From Paenibacillus sp. FSL H7-0737 (GTDB taxonomy: Bacteria > Bacillota > Bacilli > Paenibacillales > Paenibacillaceae), in NCBI RefSeq assembly GCF_000758545.1, contig NZ_CP009279.1, positions 2,170,001 through 2,234,000 of the forward strand: DNA of 64,000 nt, read 5' to 3'. Each line of letters opens with the position of its first letter. Within the stretch, counting starts at the first letter, position 1. Made by a program: the position numbers and the translations under genes. A model generated the notes under the pieces. That model was given only the letters and a program-made list of their open reading frames with translations, did no database searches and was not told the DNA's origin. Below, in pieces: positions 39,201 through 47,544 of the stretch.

Positions 39201-42200
39201 TTAGTGGCACAACGGCTCATCTCAATGGACTGGAAATCACACCTCTATTATTAGCCCCAACGAATCTGCAACTGGCTAGTCTGGACTTAAACAATGAGCC
39301 TATCACAGCTAATCTATCTTGGGATGGTATGGATGGTGCGTTGAAATACCGAGTGTATCGTCAGGCAACGGTTGCGAATAGTGCAGAGCTGCTGGGCGAG
39401 ACAACAGAGCCGCTTTACACAGATACCACTGCGGATATCGGTATGGAATACATCTATACGGTAACTTCGGTCGATAGCACAGGACTGGAATCTGTAGGCT
39501 CCAATGCCTTAAAGGTGTCTATGATTGATCCATCTGTAGCAAAAGCAGCCGTACCTAGTGGTCTAGCAGTACAATCTACGAACAAAAATGATGTGACCTT
39601 TACGTGGAATGAGGTATCGGATGCAAGGATGTTCAACATTTATCGTGCGAAATCCGCGGATGGTGAGTTCATTCTGATCGGCAAATCATTCGAAGCTTCA
39701 TACACAGACACGACCATTTTAAGTACAATTCCTTACTATTACAAAGTTGCCTCGGTAAATGCAGGCGGTATCTCTGATCTTTCCGCTTCGCTGGAAACCT
39801 CAGCGGTGACAACGCTATACCGGAAGATGGAGGCGCTGGATCGTGCGCCTGTAGCGGTTAAGACAGATGCGGGTGTTTATATCAGCTGGAGGATGTTAGG
39901 TCTGGACCCGGAATCGATCGGTTTCAATCTGTATCGTGGGGAAGAGAAGCTAAATGAGTCGTTGATTACGCAAAGCACGAACTATCTCGATCCTTCCGGT
40001 ACAGCTGACGCCAAATATAGAATTACATCAGTAATCAATGGAGTCGAAAAAGCGGCTTCGGAAGAATTCAGCGTATGGCAGAAGCAGTACCTATCTATCC
40101 CTTTGCAAAAACCAGCAGATGATTACACCAAAGACGGTCAGCCATATACGTATAGTGCAGGGGATGCAAGTGTAGGGGATGTGGATGGTGATGGGGTCTA
40201 CGAAATCATCATGTTATGGTCGCCTTCGAACAGCAAAGATAACTCCCAGGCAGGTTACACAGGACTAGTCTATATGGATGCTTATAAGCTAGATGGCACA
40301 CGTTTATGGCGGATTAATTTAGGGCCTAATATCCGTGCTGGCGCGCATTATTCACCATTCATGGTTTACGATTTGGACAGTGATGGTCGTGCTGAGATTA
40401 TGCTGAAGACAGCAGATGGTACTGTTGATGGTCAAGGTACCGTGATCGGTGATGCAAGTGCAGACTATCGCAATAGCTCGGGTTATGTGCTCCTCGGCAA
40501 TGAGTATTTAACAGTGTTCGAAGGGGCAACAGGCCGGGCAGTGGATACGGTTAGTTATGATCCGCCGCGTGGTGATGTGGGCGCTTGGGGCGATGCCTAT
40601 GGTAATCGGGTGGACCGCTTTTTAGCCGCCGTAGCTTACTTAGATGGTGAACAGCCAAGCGTGATTTTTAGCCGTGGTTATTACACTAGAACCGTGCTTG
40701 CAGCTTACAATTATCGTGGTGGCAAGCTCGAAAAAGTATGGCGTTTCGATTCCAACGATGAAGGATATGGAGAGTATGCCGGTCAAGGCAACCATAACCT
40801 TTCTGTTGGAGATGTAGACGGTGATGGCAAGGACGAAATAACCTTCGGCGCGATGGCGATCGATGATGATGGATTGCCACTGTATAATACAAAGCTTGGT
40901 CATGGAGATGCGATCCATTTCGGAGATCTTGATCCTACCAGACCGGGGTTGGAGGTCTTTGATGTACATGAGCATACCGATTCCAAGTATGGTATTGAAA
41001 TGCGTGATGCAGCTACAGGGGAAACCATATGGGGTGTGTTCACAGGAATTGATACTGGACGCGGAATGTCAGCAGATATTGACCCGCGTTATGCTGGGGA
41101 AGAGGTATGGGCTGCAACGATCACCAATGAAGTGCAGATCCCTGTTACAGGCGTATACAGTGCACAGGGAGAGCTAATCACGAATAAGCTGCCTTCCTCA
41201 ACGAATTTCGGCATTTGGTGGGATGGCGATCTTTTGCGGGAATTGCTGGATTCTAATCGAGTGGATAAGTGGGATTACACCAACCAGACAACAGCTAATT
41301 TGTTGACGGCAACTGGGGCCTCTTCTAATAATGGCACCAAGGCGAATCCAAGCTTGCAGGCGGATCTGTTCGGGGATTGGCGTGAAGAAGTGATCTGGCG
41401 AGCAACGGACAGTTCTGAATTACGAATCTATACAACAACGGATATGACAGATTATCGTATCCGCACATTGATGCATGATCCGATCTACCGACTGGGAGTA
41501 TCTTGGCAGAACGTGGGTTATAATCAACCTCCGCATCCTGGATTTTTTCTTGGCGAAGGCATGGAACAACCAGCGGCGCCAAAAATTCAATATGTAGGCT
41601 CGCCTGTGGAAACAGAGGACACTACACCACCTGCAATAACGGGTTTACCTTCTACTCAAATGAGTGAATCGGATATCTTGAAGGTACAGGTCGTAGCAGA
41701 AGATCCTGAGTCTGGTATTCGTAGTCTGGATATCACCTTTGATGGAAAAGAAGTTGTCTATGGAGATGAGATTCCACTCAAAGGACTTACGGGATCACAT
41801 ACGTTCATCGCAACAGCTGTGAATAACGCTGGACTCTCGACGACAGAACAAGTAATTATAGTCGTAAACGGACCTCAGAAGGCTACAGGAATTCCGGGGC
41901 AACCGGTTCTATCCAATAACAATGGGCAGGATACAGGACTCTTGGATGGTGATTACCAAATCACAATGAACGTGTGGTGGGGCAACAATGGTACGATCTA
42001 CAAGCTATATGAGAACGGTACCTTAATAGACACTCAAACCTTACGTGACGACTCCCCAACCACACAGACCGCAGTGACTAGTATTACTGGAAAAGAAAAC
42101 GGTACCTACACCTACACGGCTGAGCTAACCAATTCTTTTGGAACAACGGTATCTACTTCTCATGTGGTTAAAGTGAAGGATGCTGCGCCAGGTAAGCCAG

Positions 42201-42463
42201 TGTTATCTAATGACAACTGGGATGGTGATGGCGAGTATAAAGTGACCATGAATCTATGGTGGGGGATGAACGGCAAAGTGTATCGCTTGTATGAGAATGG
42301 AGTGCTGATCGATACACAGACTTTAACAGCAAATACTCCGAATGCCCAAACGGCTTCTACTTCTATCACGAATCGATCTCCGGGTGTTTATGAATACCGG
42401 GTAGAACTGATGAATGATCAAGGCGTTAGTGAAAGTACAGTTATGAAAGTCTCGGTAAAATAA
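36275..42463 (+). CDS. Secreted bifunctional rhamnogalacturonan enzyme: CE12 acetylesterase plus PL11 lyase
   Basis: ATG 36275 is chosen because a normal signal peptide (MKRNKMGNK, hydrophobic core, PASA) begins here; its ribosome site is weak and GTG 36083 is the alternative. Domains by residue: malectin-like beta-domain 43-185; two fibronectin III; a second such domain 382-518; CE12 SGNH esterase 525-745 with S534 in GDSTVQ, FGHND and D717/H719 in DDTHF; FN3; third beta-domain 848-990; two FN3; PL11 lyase about 1185-1770 ([15 protein letters not shown], calcium-type DxDGDG repeats, [29 protein letters not shown]); Ig-like domain; two chitinase-N-like modules to 2062. It should deacetylate and cut the RG-I backbone outside the cell. 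Having both activities in one chain is unusual. Confidence 0.9.
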   Translation: MKRNKMGNKILIVLLSWVFICSSLFPSTTFGVQPASADSGPITLRYDFGTATSPVMSGYTAVHESKLYTKELGYGLDQAVASRNRSGGDELTNDFVLGLSYAFLVDLPNGDYDVTVFSGDLLAGTSTTKTTITLEGITAGSISSKQAVNQATYRTTVQDGQLTVGITGTGVGGYLNGLMIQQIVPGPLQAPEGLAVTNLSPTAVSLGWSSVTEAVYYNIYRTELPSGTIQSVAQVTANSYVDSDVNEGSGYIYNVSAVKGSGEESALSAPVTVDEIPGAEVPAVPTGLSIVSVGASSVQLSWNNVAGATRYTILRSDSADGTFHEIGKSETATFTDVAVDTSKRQYYGVKAANVQGESQLSNKVKSLVYTPPVTLPDGNVYSFDFGPGAAAEGYLKVDAGVSYSPAVKYGFTDISKVTGVDRGTSDPLRSDFVVPKDTTFNVDLPNGDYTVSLIAGDSAGDTDIGIKVESIQKVQQTSKTNGQYLEMNFDIALVDGQMNLVFSGTKPNINALVITKQPNRPANELPAVYIAGDSTVQTYDPYWIPQAGWGQMIPDFFSEEVTFKNHAIGGRSSKSFIVEGRLDEVLRKIQPGDYFLIQFGHNDATISVPDRYASPADYKNYLKTYVEGARQRGATPILVTPMGRRDYNAATEKFNVSFPEYVQAMKEVSNELHVELVDLSALSVAYYNSIGFAATRSVFLHLDAGIYGAFPNGSADDTHFQEYGAIQMARLLAKGIEQLNIPLSSFVQDIKQPETVPAKPQGLVAGSISNAGAVLKWDKVEGADIYKIYRKLASEAETAYALAGTATVPTLTLSGMAEGNSYSVRVTAVNGLGESEPSDEVKLTTKSAQYRYDFGPVGSPLAAGYTEVNRNVLYTTERGYGLSSSEDMSDRDRGSATDALRRDFVIYFGGSYEFKVDLPNGYYSVKTYTGDWIGSTKTNVAIEGKDYGTVSSGKENIAEKLYNQIAVKDGQMNLVFSGTTAHLNGLEITPLLLAPTNLQLASLDLNNEPITANLSWDGMDGALKYRVYRQATVANSAELLGETTEPLYTDTTADIGMEYIYTVTSVDSTGLESVGSNALKVSMIDPSVAKAAVPSGLAVQSTNKNDVTFTWNEVSDARMFNIYRAKSADGEFILIGKSFEASYTDTTILSTIPYYYKVASVNAGGISDLSASLETSAVTTLYRKMEALDRAPVAVKTDAGVYISWRMLGLDPESIGFNLYRGEEKLNESLITQSTNYLDPSGTADAKYRITSVINGVEKAASEEFSVWQKQYLSIPLQKPADDYTKDGQPYTYSAGDASVGDVDGDGVYEIIMLWSPSNSKDNSQAGYTGLVYMDAYKLDGTRLWRINLGPNIRAGAHYSPFMVYDLDSDGRAEIMLKTADGTVDGQGTVIGDASADYRNSSGYVLLGNEYLTVFEGATGRAVDTVSYDPPRGDVGAWGDAYGNRVDRFLAAVAYLDGEQPSVIFSRGYYTRTVLAAYNYRGGKLEKVWRFDSNDEGYGEYAGQGNHNLSVGDVDGDGKDEITFGAMAIDDDGLPLYNTKLGHGDAIHFGDLDPTRPGLEVFDVHEHTDSKYGIEMRDAATGETIWGVFTGIDTGRGMSADIDPRYAGEEVWAATITNEVQIPVTGVYSAQGELITNKLPSSTNFGIWWDGDLLRELLDSNRVDKWDYTNQTTANLLTATGASSNNGTKANPSLQADLFGDWREEVIWRATDSSELRIYTTTDMTDYRIRTLMHDPIYRLGVSWQNVGYNQPPHPGFFLGEGMEQPAAPKIQYVGSPVETEDTTPPAITGLPSTQMSESDILKVQVVAEDPESGIRSLDITFDGKEVVYGDEIPLKGLTGSHTFIATAVNNAGLSTTEQVIIVVNGPQKATGIPGQPVLSNNNGQDTGLLDGDYQITMNVWWGNNGTIYKLYENGTLIDTQTLRDDSPTTQTAVTSITGKENGTYTYTAELTNSFGTTVSTSHVVKVKDAAPGKPVLSNDNWDGDGEYKVTMNLWWGMNGKVYRLYENGVLIDTQTLTANTPNAQTASTSITNRSPGVYEYRVELMNDQGVSESTVMKVSVK

Positions 42464-42476
42464 TTAAGCAATAGTT

Positions 42477-42519
42477 AAAAAAGCGCCTACGTCGGTAATA
42501 TCCGGCTAGGCGCTTTTTG
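42477..42519 (+). terminator. Strong intrinsic terminator
   Basis: AAAAAGCGCCTA pairs with TAGGCGCTTTTT, with a further inner pairing of GTCGG and TCCGGC bases. Confidence 0.88.
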
Positions 42520-42611
42520 AGATTATCTAAGATTTAAAGGATTCTGCAAGACTATTTCCACTATCATCGTCATATGAATCTAAACAACGAATGATAGGGA
42601 GGATTGTAATC

Positions 42612-43076
42612 ATGGAATTGACGGATATTATCTCTAAGATTGTGGTAGTCATACATGTTATAGCGGCCATAGTGGGAATTGGACCAGCTTTTGTGCTGCC
42701 AATACTGACAAGCTCTGCCAAGACAGGCAGCCAGCTTCGTTTTGTATTTGGCATGATGAAGACAATCAACAGATTCCCTAAAACGGGTGGGATTACCCTG
42801 ATCGTTACAGGCATTTTGTTAATGATCATTGATAAAATGGGCTTGTCGGTGTTGTGGATCAATCTTTCGTTATTATTTTTTATCGTGATAGAAGTCATTA
42901 TTATTGGATTTGTTGAGCCTCGATTGAAAAAGCTGACCCAGCTCGTGATGGCGAGTGAAGGCGACGAAATCCCTGTAGGCTACAACGCCGCGATGAACAA
43001 GATCGCTCCGTTAGAAGCAGCTGTACATGTGCTCACTATCGTCATTATTATATTAATGGTAGTAAAGCCGGTATAA
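42612..43076 (+). CDS. DUF2269-family integral membrane protein
   Basis: AGGGAGG (42597-42603) fits ATG 42612; the in-frame ATG at 42591 lies on the wrong side of it. The 154-residue protein has four hydrophobic helices: about 8-28, 55-76, 80-103 and 132-152. Its start DIISKIVVVIHVIAAIVGIGPAFVLPIL and the cytoplasmic loop are typical of DUF2269. The function is not known. Its last 29 bases overlap the convergent GT4 gene, so no terminator fits between them. Confidence 0.75.
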   Translation: MELTDIISKIVVVIHVIAAIVGIGPAFVLPILTSSAKTGSQLRFVFGMMKTINRFPKTGGITLIVTGILLMIIDKMGLSVLWINLSLLFFIVIEVIIIGFVEPRLKKLTQLVMASEGDEIPVGYNAAMNKIAPLEAAVHVLTIVIIILMVVKPV

Positions 43077-44208
43077 GATCGAAGCGTCTATTCTCAATGA
43101 TCTCTTCATAATCGCGAATGAGTCCATCAAAAATGCTCTCCCACGAGCGGCCGAGCGCCAGCTGTCGCCCCTCATAACCCATAGCAGCCAGCTTTTGGGG
43201 TTGCTCTATACATGCACAAATCTCACGAATAAAAGCATCCGGGGAACGAGGTGGGGCGATTATTCCGGTGCGACCGGGTGTAACCAGATCCTTCACCCCG
43301 CCTTCATTTACGGCGAGGACAGGCAGTCCAGAGGCCATGGCTTCAAGGACAACATTACCGAAGGTTTCCGTACTGGAAGGGAAGACGAATAGATCAGCTG
43401 AGGCATACAATTGGGCAAGCTCTTCATCGTGTTTGTAGCCCGTAAACGTGACATTTTGCGGCGCCTGCGCCCGCATCTCTGATAATAAGGGACCGTCTCC
43501 AACAACTAACCAATGTACCTGAGCTTGCATAGACTCGGGCAATTGCTGCATGGCGAGAGCAAGGGTGTTGATATCTTTTTCAGGAGCAATCCTTCCCACG
43601 TACAGAAGTAATATCGGTGCGGTAATTCCGTAACGATCACGGACCTGATGGCTGCGTTTTTTGGGAGTGTAGAGATTGCAGTCGATGCCTCTAGACCAAA
43701 GCTTCAAACGTTGAAAACCTTGAGCTTGGAGGGAATCGAGTGTTTCATTGGAGGGAGCGAAGGTAGCATCGCAGGACCGATGAAACCACTTCATGTACTT
43801 CCAATAAAGAGGAACAATTTTTTTCATCCGATAATATTCAAGATAGCGATCAAAATGGGTATGATAGGAGGCGACATGAGGTAGGCCAAGCTTTCGCGCA
43901 TAGCGAAGGCCGCATAGACCAATATTGAATGGAGTAGCCAAATGAAGCAGATCGGGTCGAAAAGCTTTTAGCTCTGACTGGATGGAGGACATATTCGGCA
44001 GCGCGAGTCTACATTCCGGGTATAAGAAAAAGGGGATACTGGTAATGGGACGTATGGGATCGGCATAACTGTCTTCAGGAGCAGATTTCGGCGAAAATAG
44101 CAGATGCTCGATACCTCGCCGGTTCAAATGAGTGGTTAAGCGCTGAAGCGTAAGTGAGACACCATTCGTTTGCGGAAGAAATGTGTCTGTAAATAAAGCA
44201 AGACGCAT
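43048..44208 (-). CDS. Family 4 glycosyltransferase (mannosyltransferase-like)
   Basis: ATG 44208 has GGGAGGGG three to ten bases upstream; a longer frame to 44244 has no such site. The 386-residue protein is a GT-B enzyme: MRLALFTDTFLPQTNGVSLTLQRL at the N-terminus, SYHTHFDRYLEYY in the acceptor domain, ILLYVGRIAPEKDI at the start of the donor domain, and the E-x7-E region FPSSTETFGNVVLEAMASGLPVLA. These marks resemble GDP-mannose or UDP-sugar-dependent transferases of the MgtA/PimB type that glycosylate membrane diacylglycerol. The donor and acceptor are inferred only. Its last 29 bases overlap the DUF2269 gene. Confidence 0.85.
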   Translation of the reverse strand: MRLALFTDTFLPQTNGVSLTLQRLTTHLNRRGIEHLLFSPKSAPEDSYADPIRPITSIPFFLYPECRLALPNMSSIQSELKAFRPDLLHLATPFNIGLCGLRYARKLGLPHVASYHTHFDRYLEYYRMKKIVPLYWKYMKWFHRSCDATFAPSNETLDSLQAQGFQRLKLWSRGIDCNLYTPKKRSHQVRDRYGITAPILLLYVGRIAPEKDINTLALAMQQLPESMQAQVHWLVVGDGPLLSEMRAQAPQNVTFTGYKHDEELAQLYASADLFVFPSSTETFGNVVLEAMASGLPVLAVNEGGVKDLVTPGRTGIIAPPRSPDAFIREICACIEQPQKLAAMGYEGRQLALGRSWESIFDGLIRDYEEIIENRRFDLIPALLPLI

Positions 44209-44290
44209 AGAACCCCTCCCAGGTACACTTGATGTCTTGATCATAACAGCCCATTATTTCATGGAGGTCAAACGGATGTTAAACAGAATA

Positions 44291-44338
44291 TAAAAATCCA
44301 CTGCACAAGGTAGTGAGGTGTACAGTGGATTTTTTTGT
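44291..44338 (-). terminator. Bidirectional hairpin terminator
   Basis: AAAAATCCACTG pairs with CAGTGGATTTTTTT over about 19 bases. It ends the CE12/enolase/TIM-barrel operon on the minus strand. Confidence 0.8.
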
Positions 44339-44352
44339 ATGTGATCTTATAT

Positions 44353-45195
44353 TTACACTTCTTCATATATCTGCTGTAAAAAAGAGATGCTTTCTCTTAG
44401 ATGCGATTCAGGAGTACTCTCTAAAATGCCCTGAATATGCGGACGCTCGTATTTCATATAACGGAGAATCGGCTCAAACTCAAGCCAGCCCTGACCTACA
44501 GGAACAATTTTGATCGCTCCATCTTGCACGATAAAATCTTTTAAATGAATGATGGCAATTCGATTTCCTAAGAGCTTCAAAGCTTCCATAATAATAGCTT
44601 CCTGATGCAAGTAATTTGTAGGTGACATTAGATTTGCGCAATCCAATATGATCTGAAGATTATTAGAAGGAATCTCATCCAGCAGTCGGCGAGTTAAGGA
44701 AGCGGAATACAGCGGATGATGAAGTCCTGCTTCAATACCTACCGTCACACCAAAACGTTCGGCCTCTGCGACCATTAGCTTTACCGAAGTAACGACCTGT
44801 TGAAAAGCTTCTTCTGTAAAATTATCTGTGGTATACCCAAGTGCCACACTTCCGGTTTCCGTACCTACTAGACTGGCGCCGAAATCTCTGGCCAAGCGAA
44901 GATGCGTATTGAACTCGGCTAACGCTTGTGCCCGTTTGTATGGATCGGTGTCTACAATATTAACGTAACAGCCAAGCACCGCAATCTGAATACCAGCCTG
45001 TCTAAAGACATTTCCGTAATAACTAGCTGTTCCAGGGCTTATAGCAGTCAGACTCGGAGTGCTGTCAGGAAAAGATTTCTTAAGTGCAAACTGAATATGA
45101 GCGAAATTATAGAACTGAAGCTTCTCAATTAAATCCTTCAATGGAACTTGTGTGAAATCATGTGCTCGAACACCTAGGTGCAGGGGAATACTCAT
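44353..45195 (-). CDS. Sugar phosphate isomerase/epimerase-like TIM barrel
   Basis: This 280-residue protein of the xylose-isomerase-like TIM-barrel family (AP endonuclease 2 type) has GASLVGTETGS, VGIEAGLHHPLYS with the conserved E and H, IILDCANLMSP with D and N, and IAIIHLKDF with the metal-site H. Relatives isomerise or epimerise keto-sugars or dehydrate sugar acids with a divalent metal. ATG 45195 has GGGAG nine bases upstream; ATG 45213 overlaps the previous stop as TAATG but lacks its own site, so translation may be coupled. It is the last gene of a three-gene operon with CE12 and an enolase-superfamily enzyme, pointing to catabolism of a pectin-derived sugar or sugar acid. Confidence 0.8.
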   Translation of the reverse strand: MSIPLHLGVRAHDFTQVPLKDLIEKLQFYNFAHIQFALKKSFPDSTPSLTAISPGTASYYGNVFRQAGIQIAVLGCYVNIVDTDPYKRAQALAEFNTHLRLARDFGASLVGTETGSVALGYTTDNFTEEAFQQVVTSVKLMVAEAERFGVTVGIEAGLHHPLYSASLTRRLLDEIPSNNLQIILDCANLMSPTNYLHQEAIIMEALKLLGNRIAIIHLKDFIVQDGAIKIVPVGQGWLEFEPILRYMKYERPHIQGILESTPESHLRESISFLQQIYEEV

Positions 45196-45212
45196 ATGAT
45201 CGATCGCTCCCA

Positions 45213-46313
45213 TTAGTATTGTTGTTTGTGTGGCGCTAATTTATCCCAGTCAAAGGTAACGCCAGTGCCTATAACATCCGGCGCAATAGCCATTCCATTA
45301 TCTTTGTTAATCACTAGTGGACGCGTAGTGTATTGATCGATAGGGAAGCTATGCATTTCCAGATAACCTGCGTTTGGCATAGCCGCTAACAAACTAACAT
45401 GTAATTCCTGCATTCCATGCGTGGAGACGGAAAGGTTATACGCTTGTGTTAAGTGAGCTACCTTTAACCAGCCCGTAATCCCACCTATATTGGAAGCATC
45501 GGGTTGTGGGAAATCGACATGACCATATTGCAGCATGTGATGAAATTCAGTTAATGTCCGCAAGTTCTCTCCGCCTGCAACAGCAATGCCTGACTCTTCT
45601 GCGATACGTGCATAGCCGGCGTAATCTTCTGGAATCGTTGGTTCTTCTAAGAAAAGAATATCGTATTTCAAAAACTCTCGTGCGGCTTTGATTGCTTTTT
45701 CTACACTCCAGCTCATATTCGCATCGACCATAAAGGCTACATCTGGACCGATTAATTGGCGCACCGCTGCCACTCGTTCCACATCTTCAGCTAATGTTTT
45801 TTGTCCTAGTTTAATTTTGACAGCCTGAAGGCCCATGTCTAGGTATTTTTGATTGTTGCGCAGGAGCTTATCTAATGGGAAATTTAAATCAATCGCTCCA
45901 CCATAACATTTGACCTCATTGCTTGCGCCACCCAGAAGTTTGTAGAGGGGTTCATCTGCTTTCTTCGCACGTAAATCCCATAAAGCGATGTCACATGCTG
46001 CAATGGCGAAGCTAGCCAGACCCCCGCGAGCAACATAATGTATTCCCCAGTTCATCTGCTCCCAGATACTTTCCACACAGCTAGCATCCTTACCGATTAA
46101 AATCTGAGTTAATTCATTCGCAATTAGTGAGCAGATTGCTTTGCCGCCAAATCCGCCAGTATAGGTATAACCTACCCCTTCACGACCGTCATCGGTTCTA
46201 ATTTTGACAATGGGAACTTCAAAGTGAGTGTGCAGTCCGTGTTTAGCGTCCTCCATGATTTCCGGCAAAGGGATACGATAGTACTCTGTAATAACTTCTT
46301 TAATTAGAGACAT
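45213..46313 (-). CDS. Mandelate-racemase-type enolase superfamily enzyme (probable sugar-acid dehydratase or isomerase)
   Basis: GGAGTGATC precedes ATG 46313, which overlaps the CE12 gene by 14 bp. The 366-residue protein has the MR-subgroup active site: K166-x-K168 in AVKIKLG, metal ligands D197 (VDAN), E223 (LEEP) and E249 (GGEN), and the base dyad D272 and H299 (STHG). The spacing is the same as in mandelate racemase. The enzyme abstracts a proton next to a carboxylate; family members with this dyad include galactarate, rhamnonate and other sugar-acid dehydratases and racemases. Given the neighbours, a galacturonate- or rhamnose-derived acid is likely, but the specificity cannot be read. 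Confidence 0.85.
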   Translation of the reverse strand: MSLIKEVITEYYRIPLPEIMEDAKHGLHTHFEVPIVKIRTDDGREGVGYTYTGGFGGKAICSLIANELTQILIGKDASCVESIWEQMNWGIHYVARGGLASFAIAACDIALWDLRAKKADEPLYKLLGGASNEVKCYGGAIDLNFPLDKLLRNNQKYLDMGLQAVKIKLGQKTLAEDVERVAAVRQLIGPDVAFMVDANMSWSVEKAIKAAREFLKYDILFLEEPTIPEDYAGYARIAEESGIAVAGGENLRTLTEFHHMLQYGHVDFPQPDASNIGGITGWLKVAHLTQAYNLSVSTHGMQELHVSLLAAMPNAGYLEMHSFPIDQYTTRPLVINKDNGMAIAPDVIGTGVTFDWDKLAPHKQQY

Positions 46314-47016
46314 CTGTGATCACTCCTTGTAGTAGTTGTTGTAAGTCTGTTAATGGTAAGGCAGTAGATTGTTCAATAGCCTGAACCACAAGTCTGGCGA
46401 TGTGCTGAGCACCTTGTTCAGAGAAATGAGTATCATCCATAACTCCGTTTGGGTAATTCGGATGTGCTTTTTCAGGCAAATGCATGAATAAATTTTTGGA
46501 TTCTTCAACACCTAACGAACGATAGAGCACTTGCGAAGCTGCGAAAATATCAAGCAGTGGTGTTTGCGTTTCTTCAGCTACCTGCTTCATAGCCTCGGGA
46601 TAAGCGCCTACAGCAAGCGGGTCAAGCTCTCCATCGGAGTTGAAGCGGCGGCGACTTACAGAGGTTAGTAGAACCGGAGTCCCGCCTAACTGCCGAGCAG
46701 CTTCAATATATTGAATTAGGTTGCGGCGATATTCAGTGTCGGGATCAGTGTAACGCAAAGGATCTTCTTTTTTCTCATCGTTATGTCCAAATTGAATGAA
46801 GAGGTAGTCACCGGCCTTGAAGTCTTTAAGGATGTCCTCCAAACGGCCGTCAGTTATAAAGGATTTGGTACTGCGACCATTAATGGCGCGATTCTCGATT
46901 CGAACAGAAATCCCAAAATAACCTTGCAGGTATTCTCCCCAGCCAGTCATAGGTTTTTCTCCAGCGCCTTTGATAGCCGCAGTGGAATCCCCCGCAATAA
47001 ATAATGTGGGTGTCAT
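46300..47016 (-). CDS. Cytoplasmic rhamnogalacturonan acetylesterase (CE12, YesT/RhgT-like)
   Basis: AAGGAGAAG precedes ATG 47016. The 238-residue SGNH hydrolase has block I GDSTAA with nucleophile S11, the NRAINGRSTKSF block, FGHND (N79) and DDTHF with D194/D195 and H197. Lack of a signal peptide means it removes acetyl groups from oligosaccharides already imported. Its closest relative in this window is the CE12 domain of the secreted CE12-PL11 protein. It heads the operon with the enolase-superfamily and TIM-barrel genes. The decayed esterase just upstream reads in frame into its ATG with no stop between. Confidence 0.9.
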   Translation of the reverse strand: MTPTLFIAGDSTAAIKGAGEKPMTGWGEYLQGYFGISVRIENRAINGRSTKSFITDGRLEDILKDFKAGDYLFIQFGHNDEKKEDPLRYTDPDTEYRRNLIQYIEAARQLGGTPVLLTSVSRRRFNSDGELDPLAVGAYPEAMKQVAEETQTPLLDIFAASQVLYRSLGVEESKNLFMHLPEKAHPNYPNGVMDDTHFSEQGAQHIARLVVQAIEQSTALPLTDLQQLLQGVITDVSN

Positions 47017-47019
47017 ATG

Positions 47020-47340
47020 ATCTTCTCCTTGAATGTAGTGGTGTTTACTTAGCCATTTCTCAGAAAGGGAAAGCCATTGCTGCCAATGAGGATGTTCTTT
47101 AGCAAGCCCTAAACCATGCCGTCCTTATTCTCCACAGGAACGCTGGCATCATTTACAGTAGTCCATATAAAAGTTGGAGGTGTTAGAGAAGTCATCTGTG
47201 ATTCTGAGGAGTAGGCGTGAAGCTCAGCTTGTGTTGGGCGGTCTCCCAGGCGTTGCAAGGGGATAAAGGGTGAGTAGTGAGGTTTCCAGAGAGAGCTCGG
47301 TTTGTTCTGCATGGTTGGAATGTACACGGAAGCTCAACAT
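47020..47340 (-). pseudogene. Remnant of an alpha/beta-hydrolase carbohydrate esterase
   Basis: On the minus strand a good ribosome site (AAGGAGG) is followed by ATG 47340, giving MLSFRVHSNHAEQ. The frame then breaks. A second frame carries PTQAELHAYSS and TPPTFIWTTVNDASVPVEN (the acid-residue region of BD-FAE/xylan esterases) and stops at 47109. A third frame resumes with RHGLGLAKEHPHWQQW (the histidine region). Nearly the whole middle of the enzyme, including the nucleophile, is missing, so at least two deletions are needed. It was probably an esterase in the same operon as the CE12 gene. Confidence 0.7.
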
Positions 47341-47367
47341 TATGTTCCAATTCCTCCTTAAAAGGTT

Positions 47368-47387
47368 ATATGCACACGTTAACATAT
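47368..47387 (-). promoter_or_regulatory. Imperfect palindrome, candidate operator of the CE12 operon
   Basis: The 20-bp ATATG-CAC-ACGT-TAA-CATAT has symmetric ATATG/CATAT arms and a symmetric ACGT centre, like LacI-family or CcpA-type operators. It lies just upstream of the original start of the decayed first gene. Confidence 0.35.
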
Positions 47388-47410
47388 TTCAGAAAAAAAG
47401 AGAGACTCTT

Positions 47411-47523
47411 TTTTTGAAAATATAAGAAAGTATAAGTTTCACACGATACTTTATGTCTTATATTTCTCGCTTAAACGCTTGCCGTCCATATTAGGACGCC
47501 GAAGGCGTTTATGCTTGTTCCAC
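47411..47523 (+). repeat. Structured intergenic repeat, copy 2 (about 113 bp)
   Basis: Same element as 33221-33330, in the same orientation in the window but antisense to both neighbouring genes. Where copy 1 pairs GTATA/TATAC, this copy pairs AAAGTAT/ATACTTT, and the GTCC/GGAC hairpin is kept with a changed loop. The AAATATAAG/CTTATATTT outer stem is weakened by one or two changes. Confidence 0.7.
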
Positions 47524-47544
47524 CTGGACAATAGTTCTCTCTTT

